Part shown: positions 56,061 to 64,000 of the stretch, piece by piece
Layout of the letters: each line of letters opens with the position of its first letter
Numbering within the stretch: position 1 is the first letter of the stretch
NCBI GenBank assembly: GCA_018335195.1
Contig: JAGXKN010000004.1
Location: forward strand, 62,001 to 126,000
Reading direction: 5' to 3'
Source of the DNA: Desulfobacterales bacterium
Lineage (GTDB): Bacteria; Desulfobacterota; Desulfobacteria; Desulfobacterales; Desulfosalsimonadaceae
Length of the DNA: 64,000 nt
Position numbers and translations under genes: made by a program
Notes under the pieces: generated by a model
The model's input: only the letters and a program-made list of their open reading frames with translations
What the model was told of the DNA's origin: nothing
Databases searched by the model: none

Positions 56061-56342
56061 TTATGCTTTCTCATTTACGCGTTCCCGCAGCTCCTTGCCG
56101 CATTTGAAAAACGGCAGCTTTTTGGGCTGGATTCGGACCTTTTCACCGGTCTTGGGGTTGCGGCCGGTATAGCTCTTGTAGTTTTTCACGAAAAAGCTGC
56201 ACAGGCCGCGGATTTCAATTCTTTCCTCGTTTGCAAGCGCATCTGCCATGGAATCGAAAAAGATCTGCACGACCCTGGCGGCTTCGGATTTTGAAATATT
56301 GGCTTCCTTTTTAAGGGCGGATATCATTTCAAGCTTATTCAT
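56061..56342 (-). CDS. HU/IHF-family DNA-bending protein
   Basis: 93 residues. MNKLEMISALKKEANISKSE begins the family; RGLCSFFVKNYKSYTGRNPK and TGEKVRIQPKKLPFFKCGKE hold the beta-arm Pro and C-terminus. Probably an IHF-type subunit; alpha, beta or HU is not certain. AGGAGG precedes ATG. Its own promoter-like pair lies upstream. Confidence 0.92.
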   Translation of the reverse strand: MNKLEMISALKKEANISKSEAARVVQIFFDSMADALANEERIEIRGLCSFFVKNYKSYTGRNPKTGEKVRIQPKKLPFFKCGKELRERVNEKA

Positions 56343-56383
56343 GTGTCCTCCTGTTTAAAATTCCGAATTGCTGATTATTCCTT

Positions 56384-56412
56384 TTATTAAACATAAATTT
56401 TTTATAAGTCAA
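56384..56412 (-). promoter_or_regulatory. Promoter candidate for the HU/IHF gene
   Basis: On the minus strand TTGACT (56412-56407), 17-base spacer, TAATAA (56389-56384), about 40 bases before the start, in an AT-rich stretch. Confidence 0.45.
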
Positions 56413-56616
56413 GGGGTTATATGAAATTCCGGCAATTTCCGGCAAAGATCGCCCATCGACGCATACCATTGAAAACCGGTTCGTGTATTTCTGCGAAAGT
56501 CCGATTTCTTATCCCAAAGCGCATGAAGGTACTGTTTTTTCATAATTTCAGCTTCGTGCGCTTTGCGCCCCGCGTGGTTGCGATAAAACCTTCGGTTCCG
56601 ATGACACGCCCGGTGG

Positions 56617-58860
56617 CTATCGTTCCAGCCTATCGCCGATGCCGCCCAGACCGTATAATTCGAGCATGGCCATGTAGCTTTGGTCCGTCTCCTCGTCCAG
56701 GTAGGCCAGCTCCACGGCCCAGCACTGGGATTCCCAGCGGGCCCCTATACCTTTTTCAATATCGGTTTGCGTTTCCAGGTTTCTTTCAAAATGGCCGAAA
56801 AGCTTTAACCGTCTTGTCACCGGGGTATCCAGAGACAGGTACAGGCTTTTGTTGGCATCCCGCTCGTACCGGTATTCCACGTGAAGCCGATCTCCCCGCT
56901 GGTCGCGCAGGCGCCCGGAAATATTGGCGGTTGTCAGTTCATCGGTTTGATGGCTCCATTGCGCGTCTGCATGAAAGGTTATCGGGTTTGCCGGTGTCAG
57001 GTTCAGTTCTGCATACAGGGGCAGAAATGCGGCTTCCGGATCATCACGCTGCCTGAAATCGTATGCCTGCTCGATGAAAAATCGGGAGAACCGGTTGTGC
57101 TGGTATTCGGCCGATTCTTCTGCCGGTCCGGAGATTTTGTATTTTGATGTGAAAAGATGGGTAAACGACAGTCCCAGGCGGTTTAGCGGGTCAACCCGGT
57201 CGGTCTGGTCAAAATCCGGGTATTCGGATTGATCCGTGTCCGGGATATAGTTGTAGGCAAGCCTGGGAATGATCACGTGCTTGATTTTTTTGATCCGGTC
57301 GCCGTTCACGGAAAATACCCGGTTGATATCCGTTGAGAGATCGGCTTCGATGTCATATAGCTCCCGATGTTTGTACCGATCGCGTTCGTTTCCGTAGTAC
57401 TGCCGCTCGGCATCCACGTACCACGCGGTCTGGCGGATGCCCACGGACGGTTCAAAATTCAAATACGGCCCGGCGCGCATGGGCAGGTAGAACCTGGGGT
57501 GCAGATCAACGCGATGGCCGGTGAGCCCGTCCCGGCGGTAAAAATAGGTGTATTCCGAGCCAAGCGAGCCAAAGAGCATCCTGTCGGTAAGCTCCGGGAA
57601 CAGGGGCTGCTTTAGCGAGTCGAATCGGATACGCGGTAACTGCTGGAGCGTGTAATCTGTATCCGAAAGCCGGCGCTTGATGACATTGTCGTACCACACC
57701 AGATCGGCATTAAGGCTTTGGTAGGTCCATGTTCGCCGGATATTTAAGCGGTTGGTTCGAACCGGGTCGTTTTCATCATCAATATCCCGGCCGAATTCGG
57801 ACACGAATTGGTCCGCGGTAGGTTCATATCCCATGTATCCATCGGAAAATTCCCGAAGATAGTCCTGGTCGCTGACGATGTCCAGATCCAGGCGGGCCAT
57901 GGCATCCCATGGAAGCTGTTGGTCGGCCTTCATGCGGAACCAGTATCGTCCGTCATTGGGTCGTATGGCGTTGTCATCGTCGTATCCCCATTTCTCGGCC
58001 GCCTCCGGGGTGCCGTCATCGATTCTGCGGTCTTCGAATCCATCGGCAATCAGGATTCCCCTGGAGTCTTTTGAGCGCATGTACCGGTATTCCACGCCGA
58101 ATTTTTCGCCCCGTTCCCGGAGGTGATGGAAATAGAACGTGGCATCGCTGCTCTTGGAGATGGCCCAGAAAAACGGCTGGATGTACTGGGCGCCGTTTCT
58201 GCTGGAATACCCGGCCTGGGGGGCAAGCAGTCCGGTTTGCCGTTCCAGTTTGACCGGGAACACAAACCAGGGCACGTAGAAGAACGGCAGCCGGCGGGCC
58301 CAGAAGGCGGCATGGGAAACCGTGCCGTAGCCGCCAATGGTCACATTCACATCCTTGCCGGTAATTTGCCAGTCCGGGCGGGGTCCCTGGCATGTGGTCA
58401 TGCTGCCCTCCCGGATGCGGTAGGTGTCTTCCCCGGTTTTCTCAATTATGTCGCCCTGGATATGGAAATTGTTTTTCCGGATAAACACCTCTCCCTGGTA
58501 CAGGGTGCCGGTACCCACGGCCATATCCATTTCCAGGCGCCGGCCGATGAGCCGGTCATTTCCGGAAACCAGGCGGACCCGGCCGAATGCCCGGGCCGAG
58601 TTTTCCTCCCGGTTGAGCACCACCCGATCGGCACGCAGTTCTTTTTCCCCCTGGACGATTACGACGTTGCCGGTGGCCGTGTATTGGCGGCTGTCTGCAT
58701 CGTAGGTAATATGATCGGCGGCAACCTCCCATTTGCCGTCTTCCGTGATCATCTGATCGGAAAGCTCCTGGCAGGACACCAATGGCGGACATACGGCGGC
58801 AAGGCAGGCGGCAATTGCCACAAGCTGAAAGATATTAAGGATGAATCTCGGTGATCGCAT
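56617..58860 (-). CDS. lptD: LPS-assembly outer-membrane protein LptD
   Basis: 747 residues. Signal peptide about 1-30; it contains LVSC, so a lipid anchor is conceivable but unusual for LptD. OstA/LptA-like jelly-roll about 40-165 (ADHITYDADSRQYTATGNVV, RADRVVLNREENSARAFG), then a beta-barrel rich in aromatic alternation, ending ELYGLGGIGDRLER. Inserts LPS into the outer membrane, which supports a Gram-negative envelope. Confidence 0.92.
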   Translation of the reverse strand: MRSPRFILNIFQLVAIAACLAAVCPPLVSCQELSDQMITEDGKWEVAADHITYDADSRQYTATGNVVIVQGEKELRADRVVLNREENSARAFGRVRLVSGNDRLIGRRLEMDMAVGTGTLYQGEVFIRKNNFHIQGDIIEKTGEDTYRIREGSMTTCQGPRPDWQITGKDVNVTIGGYGTVSHAAFWARRLPFFYVPWFVFPVKLERQTGLLAPQAGYSSRNGAQYIQPFFWAISKSSDATFYFHHLRERGEKFGVEYRYMRSKDSRGILIADGFEDRRIDDGTPEAAEKWGYDDDNAIRPNDGRYWFRMKADQQLPWDAMARLDLDIVSDQDYLREFSDGYMGYEPTADQFVSEFGRDIDDENDPVRTNRLNIRRTWTYQSLNADLVWYDNVIKRRLSDTDYTLQQLPRIRFDSLKQPLFPELTDRMLFGSLGSEYTYFYRRDGLTGHRVDLHPRFYLPMRAGPYLNFEPSVGIRQTAWYVDAERQYYGNERDRYKHRELYDIEADLSTDINRVFSVNGDRIKKIKHVIIPRLAYNYIPDTDQSEYPDFDQTDRVDPLNRLGLSFTHLFTSKYKISGPAEESAEYQHNRFSRFFIEQAYDFRQRDDPEAAFLPLYAELNLTPANPITFHADAQWSHQTDELTTANISGRLRDQRGDRLHVEYRYERDANKSLYLSLDTPVTRRLKLFGHFERNLETQTDIEKGIGARWESQCWAVELAYLDEETDQSYMAMLELYGLGGIGDRLER

Positions 58861-59018
58861 GGGGATTGAGTTACCGTTCTTTCTGGATCGCCCCTGGGTT
58901 TATGAATTTTTGCAAAAGCATGCAGGCGTTGACAATCGAATACTCGGATTGCCTCATTCAGATATCCGGACTTTTATGACAGCGGCGCGGGCATCGGCAT
59001 TGTCCTGCGAATAATACC

Positions 59019-59047
59019 TTGATGCACGGGTAAAATTCCAGTATAAA
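59019..59047 (+). promoter_or_regulatory. Sigma-70-type promoter for the YhaM-like operon
   Basis: TTGATG (59019-59024), 17-base spacer, TATAAA (59042-59047), giving a leader of about 70 bases. The rest of 58861-59125, between divergent lptD and this operon, shows nothing further. Confidence 0.5.
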
Positions 59048-59125
59048 AAGTCGAAACATGAATTCCGTTGCGCCATCCGGCGGGGAGGGTACCCGCCAGC
59101 AAAGCAGTTACAAGGCATTTGCCAG

Positions 59126-60082
59126 ATGAAGAATCTGTTTGTCAATCAACTCCGTGCCGGCGAAACAGTTAATGACCTGTTTGTTTTGTCCGATAAAGCC
59201 TTGGGGCACAAAAAAGACGGGGCGCCTTACCTGAGCATTGCGCTGTCGGATAAGACCGGGCAGATCCGGGGTGTGGTTTGGGACAACGTGGACCAGATCG
59301 CCTCTGCAGCCGTAGCCGGTGATTTTGTCCATGTCCAGGGAAACGTCTCCGAGTATAAGGGCGTGCCGCAAGTGGTTGTCAAGGCCCTGCGCGCACAAGC
59401 CGAGGGGGTGGATACGGCGGATTTTCTGCCGGCTACCGCCCGGGATCCGGAGCAGATGTTTGAACGCTTAAAGACCCTGGGCGACGCATTGGAAACCGAA
59501 AGCCTGCGGGAACTGCTGGAGCGGTTCTGGGCCGATGAGCAGTTTGTGGCCGCCTTCAAGAAGGCGCCTGCGGCCAAGAAAATACACCATGCCTATATCG
59601 GCGGACTGCTCGAGCACACCCTTTCGTTGACCCTGCTTGCAGACCGGGTGGCGGGACATTATTCCGGCCTTGACCGGGATATGCTCATTGCGGGCGCGAT
59701 TCTACATGACATCGGCAAGATCCGGGAATTTACCTATGACACCCGCATCGATTATTCCGACGAGGGGCGGCTGGTCAGCCATATTGTGATCGGCGTTCGG
59801 ATGCTCGAGGAAAAAATCGCGGCAATGAAATCGATACCGCCCAATACCGCGCTTCTGCTCAAACATTTGATCATCAGCCATCACGGCAGCCGGGAGTTCG
59901 GTTCCCCGGAACCGCCCAAGACTCTGGAGGCCCTTTTGTTGAACTATCTCGACGATATTGATTCCAAGATTAACGGAATCCGAAAGTTCATGGACAGCCA
60001 AGATCCGGATGCCGATTGGACGGCCTATCATCGCCCGCTGGAAAGATTTTTCTACAAGGGCAAACCGAAACCGGTTTCATAG
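59126..60082 (+). CDS. YhaM-like 3'-5' exoribonuclease (OB-fold plus HD domain)
   Basis: 318 residues. N-terminal OB-fold about 10-95 (YLSIALSDKTGQIRGVVWDN, VHVQGNVSEYKGVPQ); HD domain about 150-300 with HHAYIGGLLEHTLS, HDIGK and HLIISHHG metal ligands. Resembles Bacillus YhaM. First gene of a run with tmk. Confidence 0.88.
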   Translation: MKNLFVNQLRAGETVNDLFVLSDKALGHKKDGAPYLSIALSDKTGQIRGVVWDNVDQIASAAVAGDFVHVQGNVSEYKGVPQVVVKALRAQAEGVDTADFLPATARDPEQMFERLKTLGDALETESLRELLERFWADEQFVAAFKKAPAAKKIHHAYIGGLLEHTLSLTLLADRVAGHYSGLDRDMLIAGAILHDIGKIREFTYDTRIDYSDEGRLVSHIVIGVRMLEEKIAAMKSIPPNTALLLKHLIISHHGSREFGSPEPPKTLEALLLNYLDDIDSKINGIRKFMDSQDPDADWTAYHRPLERFFYKGKPKPVS

Positions 60083-60104
60083 CAGGCAGGCGGGTTGATT
60101 TCTC

Positions 60105-60746
60105 ATGTTTATCACACTCGAAGGCATTGAAGGATCCGGCAAGTCAACCCAGATCCCCCATATCGTGGCCTATCTTGAGCAGCGCGGGCACACCTGTCTG
60201 GTCACCAAAGAGCCCGGGGGAACCGCCATTGGCGAACATATCCGCTCCATCCTGCTGGATCCGGGGAACTCCGGGCTCGATGCAATGGCCGAACTGTTCC
60301 TGTATGAGGCTGACCGGGCCCAACACGTCAGCCGGGTCATCGCCCCGGCCCTGGAGACGGGCAAAACCGTTATCTGCGATCGGTTCAGCGATTCCACTGT
60401 GGTTTACCAGGGCGCGGCCAGGGGGATTGAAGCCGGGCTCATCAAAAGGCTAAACGGCATTGTCCAGGGTGCCCACCGGCCGGATGTGACATTTTTGCTT
60501 GATCTCCCGCCCGAAATCGGGCTATCCCGGGCATGGCACCAGATCGAATCCGGCCTGCGGCAAAGGCGGGAAACCCGGTTTGAAAGAGAAAAAATCCGGT
60601 TTCATGAAAAGGTCAGGTGGGGATACCTTGAGCTGGCCGAAGACGAGCCCGACCGTTTCCGGATAATTGATGCCGGGGCACCGCCGGACGAGGTCTGCTC
60701 GGCCATCACAGAAGAACTGAAACGCCGGTTATACCCGGCGGAATAA
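60105..60746 (+). CDS. tmk: Thymidylate kinase
   Basis: 213 residues. P-loop EGIEGSGKSTQ, DRFSDSTVVYQGAARG, and a LID-type RRETRFE. Makes dTDP from dTMP. 14 bases ahead of the cysteine synthase-CysRS fusion. Confidence 0.93.
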   Translation: MFITLEGIEGSGKSTQIPHIVAYLEQRGHTCLVTKEPGGTAIGEHIRSILLDPGNSGLDAMAELFLYEADRAQHVSRVIAPALETGKTVICDRFSDSTVVYQGAARGIEAGLIKRLNGIVQGAHRPDVTFLLDLPPEIGLSRAWHQIESGLRQRRETRFEREKIRFHEKVRWGYLELAEDEPDRFRIIDAGAPPDEVCSAITEELKRRLYPAE

Positions 60747-60760
60747 GAGTTACGGATATC

Positions 60761-63064
60761 ATGACACGTTTTTCCATACTGGATGCCATCGGAAACACGC
60801 CGCTTGTGGAAATCCGGCGCCTAAATCCGAACCCGGACGTCCGTATTCTGGCCAAGCTTGAATACGTCAACCCGGGCGGCTCGGTAAAAGACCGTCCGGC
60901 CCTTTCCATGATCGAGGCAGGCGAGCGATCCGGCGAACTGACCCCGGATAAGACGGTGCTCGAAGCTACCAGCGGCAATACCGGTATCGGCCTGGCTATG
61001 ATCTGCGCGGTCAAGGGATATCGGCTGCTTCTGGCCATGTCGGATGCCGTTTCCATGGAACGGCGCAAGATTCTGGCCGCCCGGGGCGCCGAGATCCTTC
61101 TTACGCCCGGCCATCTGGGCACCGATGGCGCCATCGAGGAAGTATACCGCCTGGTCCGGGAAGATCCGGATCGCTATTTCATGACGGATCAGTACAACAA
61201 CCCGGCCAACCTGGAGGCGCATTACAGCGGCACAGCAGCGGAGATCCTGCGGCAGACCGGGGGTGATATAAGTCGGTTCGTGGCCACCATGGGCACCACG
61301 GGTACGGTCATGGGATGTGCCCGGCGGTTTCGCGAATACGACGAAAAAATTGAGATTATCGGGGTGGAGCCGTATCTCGGCCACAAGCTCCAGGGACTTA
61401 AAAACCTCAAGGAGGCCTACCGGCCCGAGATTTTTGAGAAGCGGTGGCTGGACAGGAAGGTCAACATCGACGACGAGGAGGCCTTTGAGATGACCCGGCG
61501 ACTGGGCCGGGAGGAAGGTCTTTTTGTGGGCATGAGCAGCGGGGCGGCAATGGTGATCGCCGCGCAGGAAGCCCGGCAGATGTCTTCGGGTACCATCGTT
61601 GTCCTGTTTTCCGACAGCGGGGAGCGCTATTTGAGCACTCCGGTGTTTGCAGTGAAGAAAAAGGCCGAGATTTACCTGTTTAATACCCTGACGCGGTCCA
61701 AGGCGCCCTTTGACCCCATCCGAAGCGGGCGGGTGTCGATGTATACCTGCGGGCCCACTGCGAACAAGCGGATTCACCTGGGGGAATGCCGCCGGTTCGT
61801 ATTTTCCGATCTGATGTATCGTTATCTGACATACCGGGACCTTCAGGTCACCCATGTCATGAACATTACCGACCTGGATGACAACACCATCCAGGGTTCC
61901 GAGGCCGCGGGACAGACCCTTGCCGAATTTACGCAGTATTATATCGACCTGTTCAGGGCCGATCTGGCGGCATTGAATATTGTGCCGGCTGAAATTTATC
62001 CCCGGGCCAGCGAGAATGTCGGCGAAATGGTGGGACTGGCGAAAAAGCTGCATGAAAAGGGCTTTGCCTATGAGAAGCTTCGCTCGCTTTATTTCAGCAT
62101 CAGTGCATTTCCGGAATACGGGCGGCTTTCCGGCATTGATCTGGACAAGATCAAGCTGGGCGCCACCGTGGATCTCGACGAGTACGAAAAAAACAACCCC
62201 CGGGATTTCACACTGCTCAAACGCGCCCGGCTCTCAGAGCTCAAACGCGGCATATACGTCAAAACCCAGTGGGGCAATGTGCGGCCTTCCTGGCACATCC
62301 AGTGTGCGGCCATGTCCATGAAGCACCTGGGTGAAACCTATGACATTCATACCAGCACCCGGGAGCTGGTTTTTCCGCACCATGAAAACGAGCTGGCCAT
62401 GGCCCGGGCGCTGACCGGCAAGCCGCTGGCTCGCTACTGGGTGCACTGCGAGCAGGTGCTGGTCGAGGAGGCAGACGAAAACCAGCAAAAAAACGGCCTG
62501 CAAACACTCGGGGATTTGACCGCACTCGGATACACCGCCCGCACGGTCCGGTTCTGGCTGGTTACCGCGCATTACCGCAAACCGCTGCAGTATGCGCAAA
62601 AACGTTTGGATCAGGCCCAACGGGCCATCCGGCGGATTGACGAATGCGTGCAGTCCCTTCAAGATCTTGCAGACACGGGTCGGGGAAATGCTTCTTACGA
62701 GGAAATCGACCAGCTGGCATATGATATCCGGCATGGATTGATCACTGCCATGGACGACGATTTGAATATGCCGCGGGCCATGTCCGCGGTTTTCCGGAAG
62801 ATACGGCAGATCAACGCGCTATTGTCAGAACATCGTTTGGGTGCCGGGGATGCGCGGAAAATCCTGGATACGTTCGCCGATATCGACCGTGTTCTGGGAA
62901 TTTTTGACTTTACCCGGGAATCCTACAGCCCGGAAATCGAGGCGCTGATCGAAGAGCGCAGGCAAGCCCGGCGCCGCAAGGATTTTGCAAAAGCCGACCA
63001 AATCCGCGAGCAGTTGATACAGGCGGGAATTGAAATCAAAGACGAGAAAATCGATAAATCATGA
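60761..63064 (+). CDS. Cysteine synthase-cysteinyl-tRNA-synthetase fusion with degenerate CysRS motifs
   Basis: 767 residues. Residues 1-300 are a PLP cysteine synthase/CBS-family fold: GNTPLVEI, PLP lysine 43 in NPGGSVKDRP, TSGNTG at 70-75, ATMGTTGTVMG, FSDSGERYLST. Residues 305-765 align end to end with CysRS: Zn Cys in MYTCGPT (330), NITDLDD, SWHIQCAAMSMKHLGE, FPHHENELAMA, and the C-terminal EALIEERRQARRRKDFAKAD. The HIGH motif reads HLGE (339-342), the GGG before FPHH reads TST, and the KMSKS loop is replaced by DENQQKNG (572-579). Adenylation of cysteine on tRNA is therefore doubtful. No frameshift is present, so it is not a simple pseudogene. Confidence 0.9.
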   Translation: MTRFSILDAIGNTPLVEIRRLNPNPDVRILAKLEYVNPGGSVKDRPALSMIEAGERSGELTPDKTVLEATSGNTGIGLAMICAVKGYRLLLAMSDAVSMERRKILAARGAEILLTPGHLGTDGAIEEVYRLVREDPDRYFMTDQYNNPANLEAHYSGTAAEILRQTGGDISRFVATMGTTGTVMGCARRFREYDEKIEIIGVEPYLGHKLQGLKNLKEAYRPEIFEKRWLDRKVNIDDEEAFEMTRRLGREEGLFVGMSSGAAMVIAAQEARQMSSGTIVVLFSDSGERYLSTPVFAVKKKAEIYLFNTLTRSKAPFDPIRSGRVSMYTCGPTANKRIHLGECRRFVFSDLMYRYLTYRDLQVTHVMNITDLDDNTIQGSEAAGQTLAEFTQYYIDLFRADLAALNIVPAEIYPRASENVGEMVGLAKKLHEKGFAYEKLRSLYFSISAFPEYGRLSGIDLDKIKLGATVDLDEYEKNNPRDFTLLKRARLSELKRGIYVKTQWGNVRPSWHIQCAAMSMKHLGETYDIHTSTRELVFPHHENELAMARALTGKPLARYWVHCEQVLVEEADENQQKNGLQTLGDLTALGYTARTVRFWLVTAHYRKPLQYAQKRLDQAQRAIRRIDECVQSLQDLADTGRGNASYEEIDQLAYDIRHGLITAMDDDLNMPRAMSAVFRKIRQINALLSEHRLGAGDARKILDTFADIDRVLGIFDFTRESYSPEIEALIEERRQARRRKDFAKADQIREQLIQAGIEIKDEKIDKS

Positions 63065-63882
63065 GTCAATTCACAGCTGCATTGTTTCCTTTTACATTTT
63101 TTTCCGAAGAGCTGGCACACGCCAGCCATGCCCGCTTCGGAGCCATCGTTGTATATCAGCCGGCCGCCGGCCAGACACCAGCGGCAATGGAAAGACTGGC
63201 GGCAGACGGCAGAATTGTCCTCAGATTCCCCGTCCGGGGAGATGAGCGGCGGCTGGTGGAGCTTGCAGGCAATTACCGGGACTGGGGCGAGGTTTATCAG
63301 AAGGATGCGGCCGCTTTGAAGAAAATCTCGGATACCGGGTTTTTTCACAAGGAGTTTGCCCCGGAAATCAGCACGGAAATCCGCAGGGGCACAAAGCCCG
63401 AAGCGCGGGCACCGGACCCGGTTTTTCAGGCCAGGTTGTTTTTGTTTTTGGCCCAGGAGTATGACCGGCAGACCGCCGAGCTTCAAAGCGAACTCGCAGC
63501 CACGGACCGGGCAGAACAGGAAATGTTTTTCCGGATCCGGGGCGGTCCCGAGCAATCGGATCGTTTTTCCGGAGGCAATACGGGTGCGTCAAAAAATCCG
63601 GTGAAGGATCCGGGCGCCTACATGACCGAATCCCGCCTGTGGGCATGGCATACCCTGATGGCTGCCGATTCCGATCCGCCGCGGTTTTTTGTTACGTCCA
63701 GCCAGGCTGTCATCGAAGCCGTGGCCGAGGAAGATGAAACCCTGAGGAAAATGGACGATCCGCCCGAAGCGTTGCAGATTATGTCGTGCAAGGCCGGCGG
63801 GCCTGATGACGGCTATAAAGCGGATTTCTACGAATCCGGCAACCGGGACCGGATCATCGCGCTTTTGCACCGAATCGGGTAG
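63061..63882 (+). CDS. Conserved protein of unknown function
   Basis: 273 residues, coupled to the fusion gene by an ATGA overlap. No signal peptide or membrane segment. The first 60 residues alternate hydrophobic strands and loops (FTAALFPFTFFSEELAHASH, FGAIVVYQP); the middle is charged helix (RLFLFLAQEYDRQTAELQSE); the C-terminal third has WAWHTLMAAD and RFFVTSSQAVIEAV. I do not recognise a family. The coupling suggests a role with the cysteine synthase-CysRS protein. Confidence 0.7.
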   Translation: MSQFTAALFPFTFFSEELAHASHARFGAIVVYQPAAGQTPAAMERLAADGRIVLRFPVRGDERRLVELAGNYRDWGEVYQKDAAALKKISDTGFFHKEFAPEISTEIRRGTKPEARAPDPVFQARLFLFLAQEYDRQTAELQSELAATDRAEQEMFFRIRGGPEQSDRFSGGNTGASKNPVKDPGAYMTESRLWAWHTLMAADSDPPRFFVTSSQAVIEAVAEEDETLRKMDDPPEALQIMSCKAGGPDDGYKADFYESGNRDRIIALLHRIG

Positions 63883-63908
63883 TTACCGGAAAAATCTGAG
63901 CAGGCCCC

Positions 63909-63937
63909 TTGACTCGGCGCAACAATTGGTATATTTG
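63909..63937 (+). promoter_or_regulatory. Promoter candidate near the window end
   Basis: TTGACT (63909-63914), 17-base spacer, TATTTG (63932-63937). It would serve a gene beyond the window; a TATAAT at 63985-63990 lacks a matching -35. Confidence 0.35.
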
Positions 63938-64000
63938 AAAAATCTTATTGCATAGGCGCCGAAATTAATAGCCCATTGATATACTATAATCCATATGGAA

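Noticed and set aside
60821-62053. 410-codon minus-strand open frame opposite the cysteine synthase-CysRS fusion
   Set aside because: Shadow of a gene with PLP and CysRS motifs.
60761-63064. Cysteine synthase-CysRS as two genes joined by a sequencing error or as a pseudogene
   Set aside because: The frame is continuous, with no internal stop and a conserved linker region; residues outside the catalytic motifs remain CysRS-like.

Overview
The window is a gene-dense bacterial chromosome segment of roughly mid-50s percent GC. Gene content points to an anaerobic Desulfobacterota member, probably Desulfobacterales. The pointers are acyl-CoA/branched-acid catabolism genes, an LptD outer-membrane assembly protein, a TRAP-T-like TPR protein, IHF/HU, long conserved housekeeping operons, and dispersed palindromic intergenic repeats. 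No rRNA, insertion sequence, prophage or CRISPR array was seen. The assignment is inferred from gene families, not from a marker gene.

Layout. 1-6036: an acyl-CoA catabolic operon, with the last codons of an enoyl-CoA hydratase, a methylcrotonyl-CoA-carboxylase-like carboxyltransferase, an HMG-CoA-lyase-like DRE-TIM protein, acetoacetyl-CoA synthetase and a Cys-rich protein. It resembles the lower leucine/isovalerate pathway. 6397-7737: CoA-disulfide-reductase-like flavoprotein. 7795-10961: four overlapping genes encoding a Rad50-like ATPase split into two proteins, an Mre11-like nuclease and a coiled-coil protein. 11100-14457: ACT protein, UPF0210 protein, MscS channel, HisN-like phosphatase. 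14496-16524 (minus): TetR regulator and an isovaleryl-type acyl-CoA dehydrogenase. 16938-19909: coaBC, family-4 uracil-DNA glycosylase, a Rho_N protein with a structured leader, a HAD nucleotidase. 19906-30891: xerC-hslV-hslU, then argB-argD-argF-argG-argH, a lipoprotein, folK, transaldolase and pgsA. 30937-31225: promoter, tRNA-Gly, tRNA-Cys, terminator. 31548-38242: a TPR lipoprotein/periplasmic protein, then two dynamin-like GTPases with a ParA ATPase and RecX between them. 38453-43297: sensor kinase and receiver translationally coupled to a btuFCD-like transporter. 43278-45014 (minus): YcaO-TPR protein. 45123-46073: gene-free, repeat-rich. 46074-47132: corA. 47147-56342 (minus): a giant GlmS-like protein, a penicillin-binding protein, metG, ricT, holB, an IHF/HU gene. 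56617-58860 (minus): lptD. 59126-63882: yhaM-like exonuclease, tmk, a cysteine synthase-CysRS fusion, and an unknown coupled gene.

The strongest candidates for something undescribed are: (1) the split Rad50/Mre11-like operon at 7795-10961, whose N-half carries the P-loop and a terminal zinc hook while a separate protein carries the signature and Walker B motifs; (2) the cysteine synthase-CysRS fusion at 60761-63064, whose HIGH motif is altered and whose KMSKS loop is lost; (3) the 1251-residue GlmS-like protein with a buried nucleophile cysteine and large insertions; (4) the dynamin/ParA island. All functions are inferred from motifs read by eye; no database search was possible.
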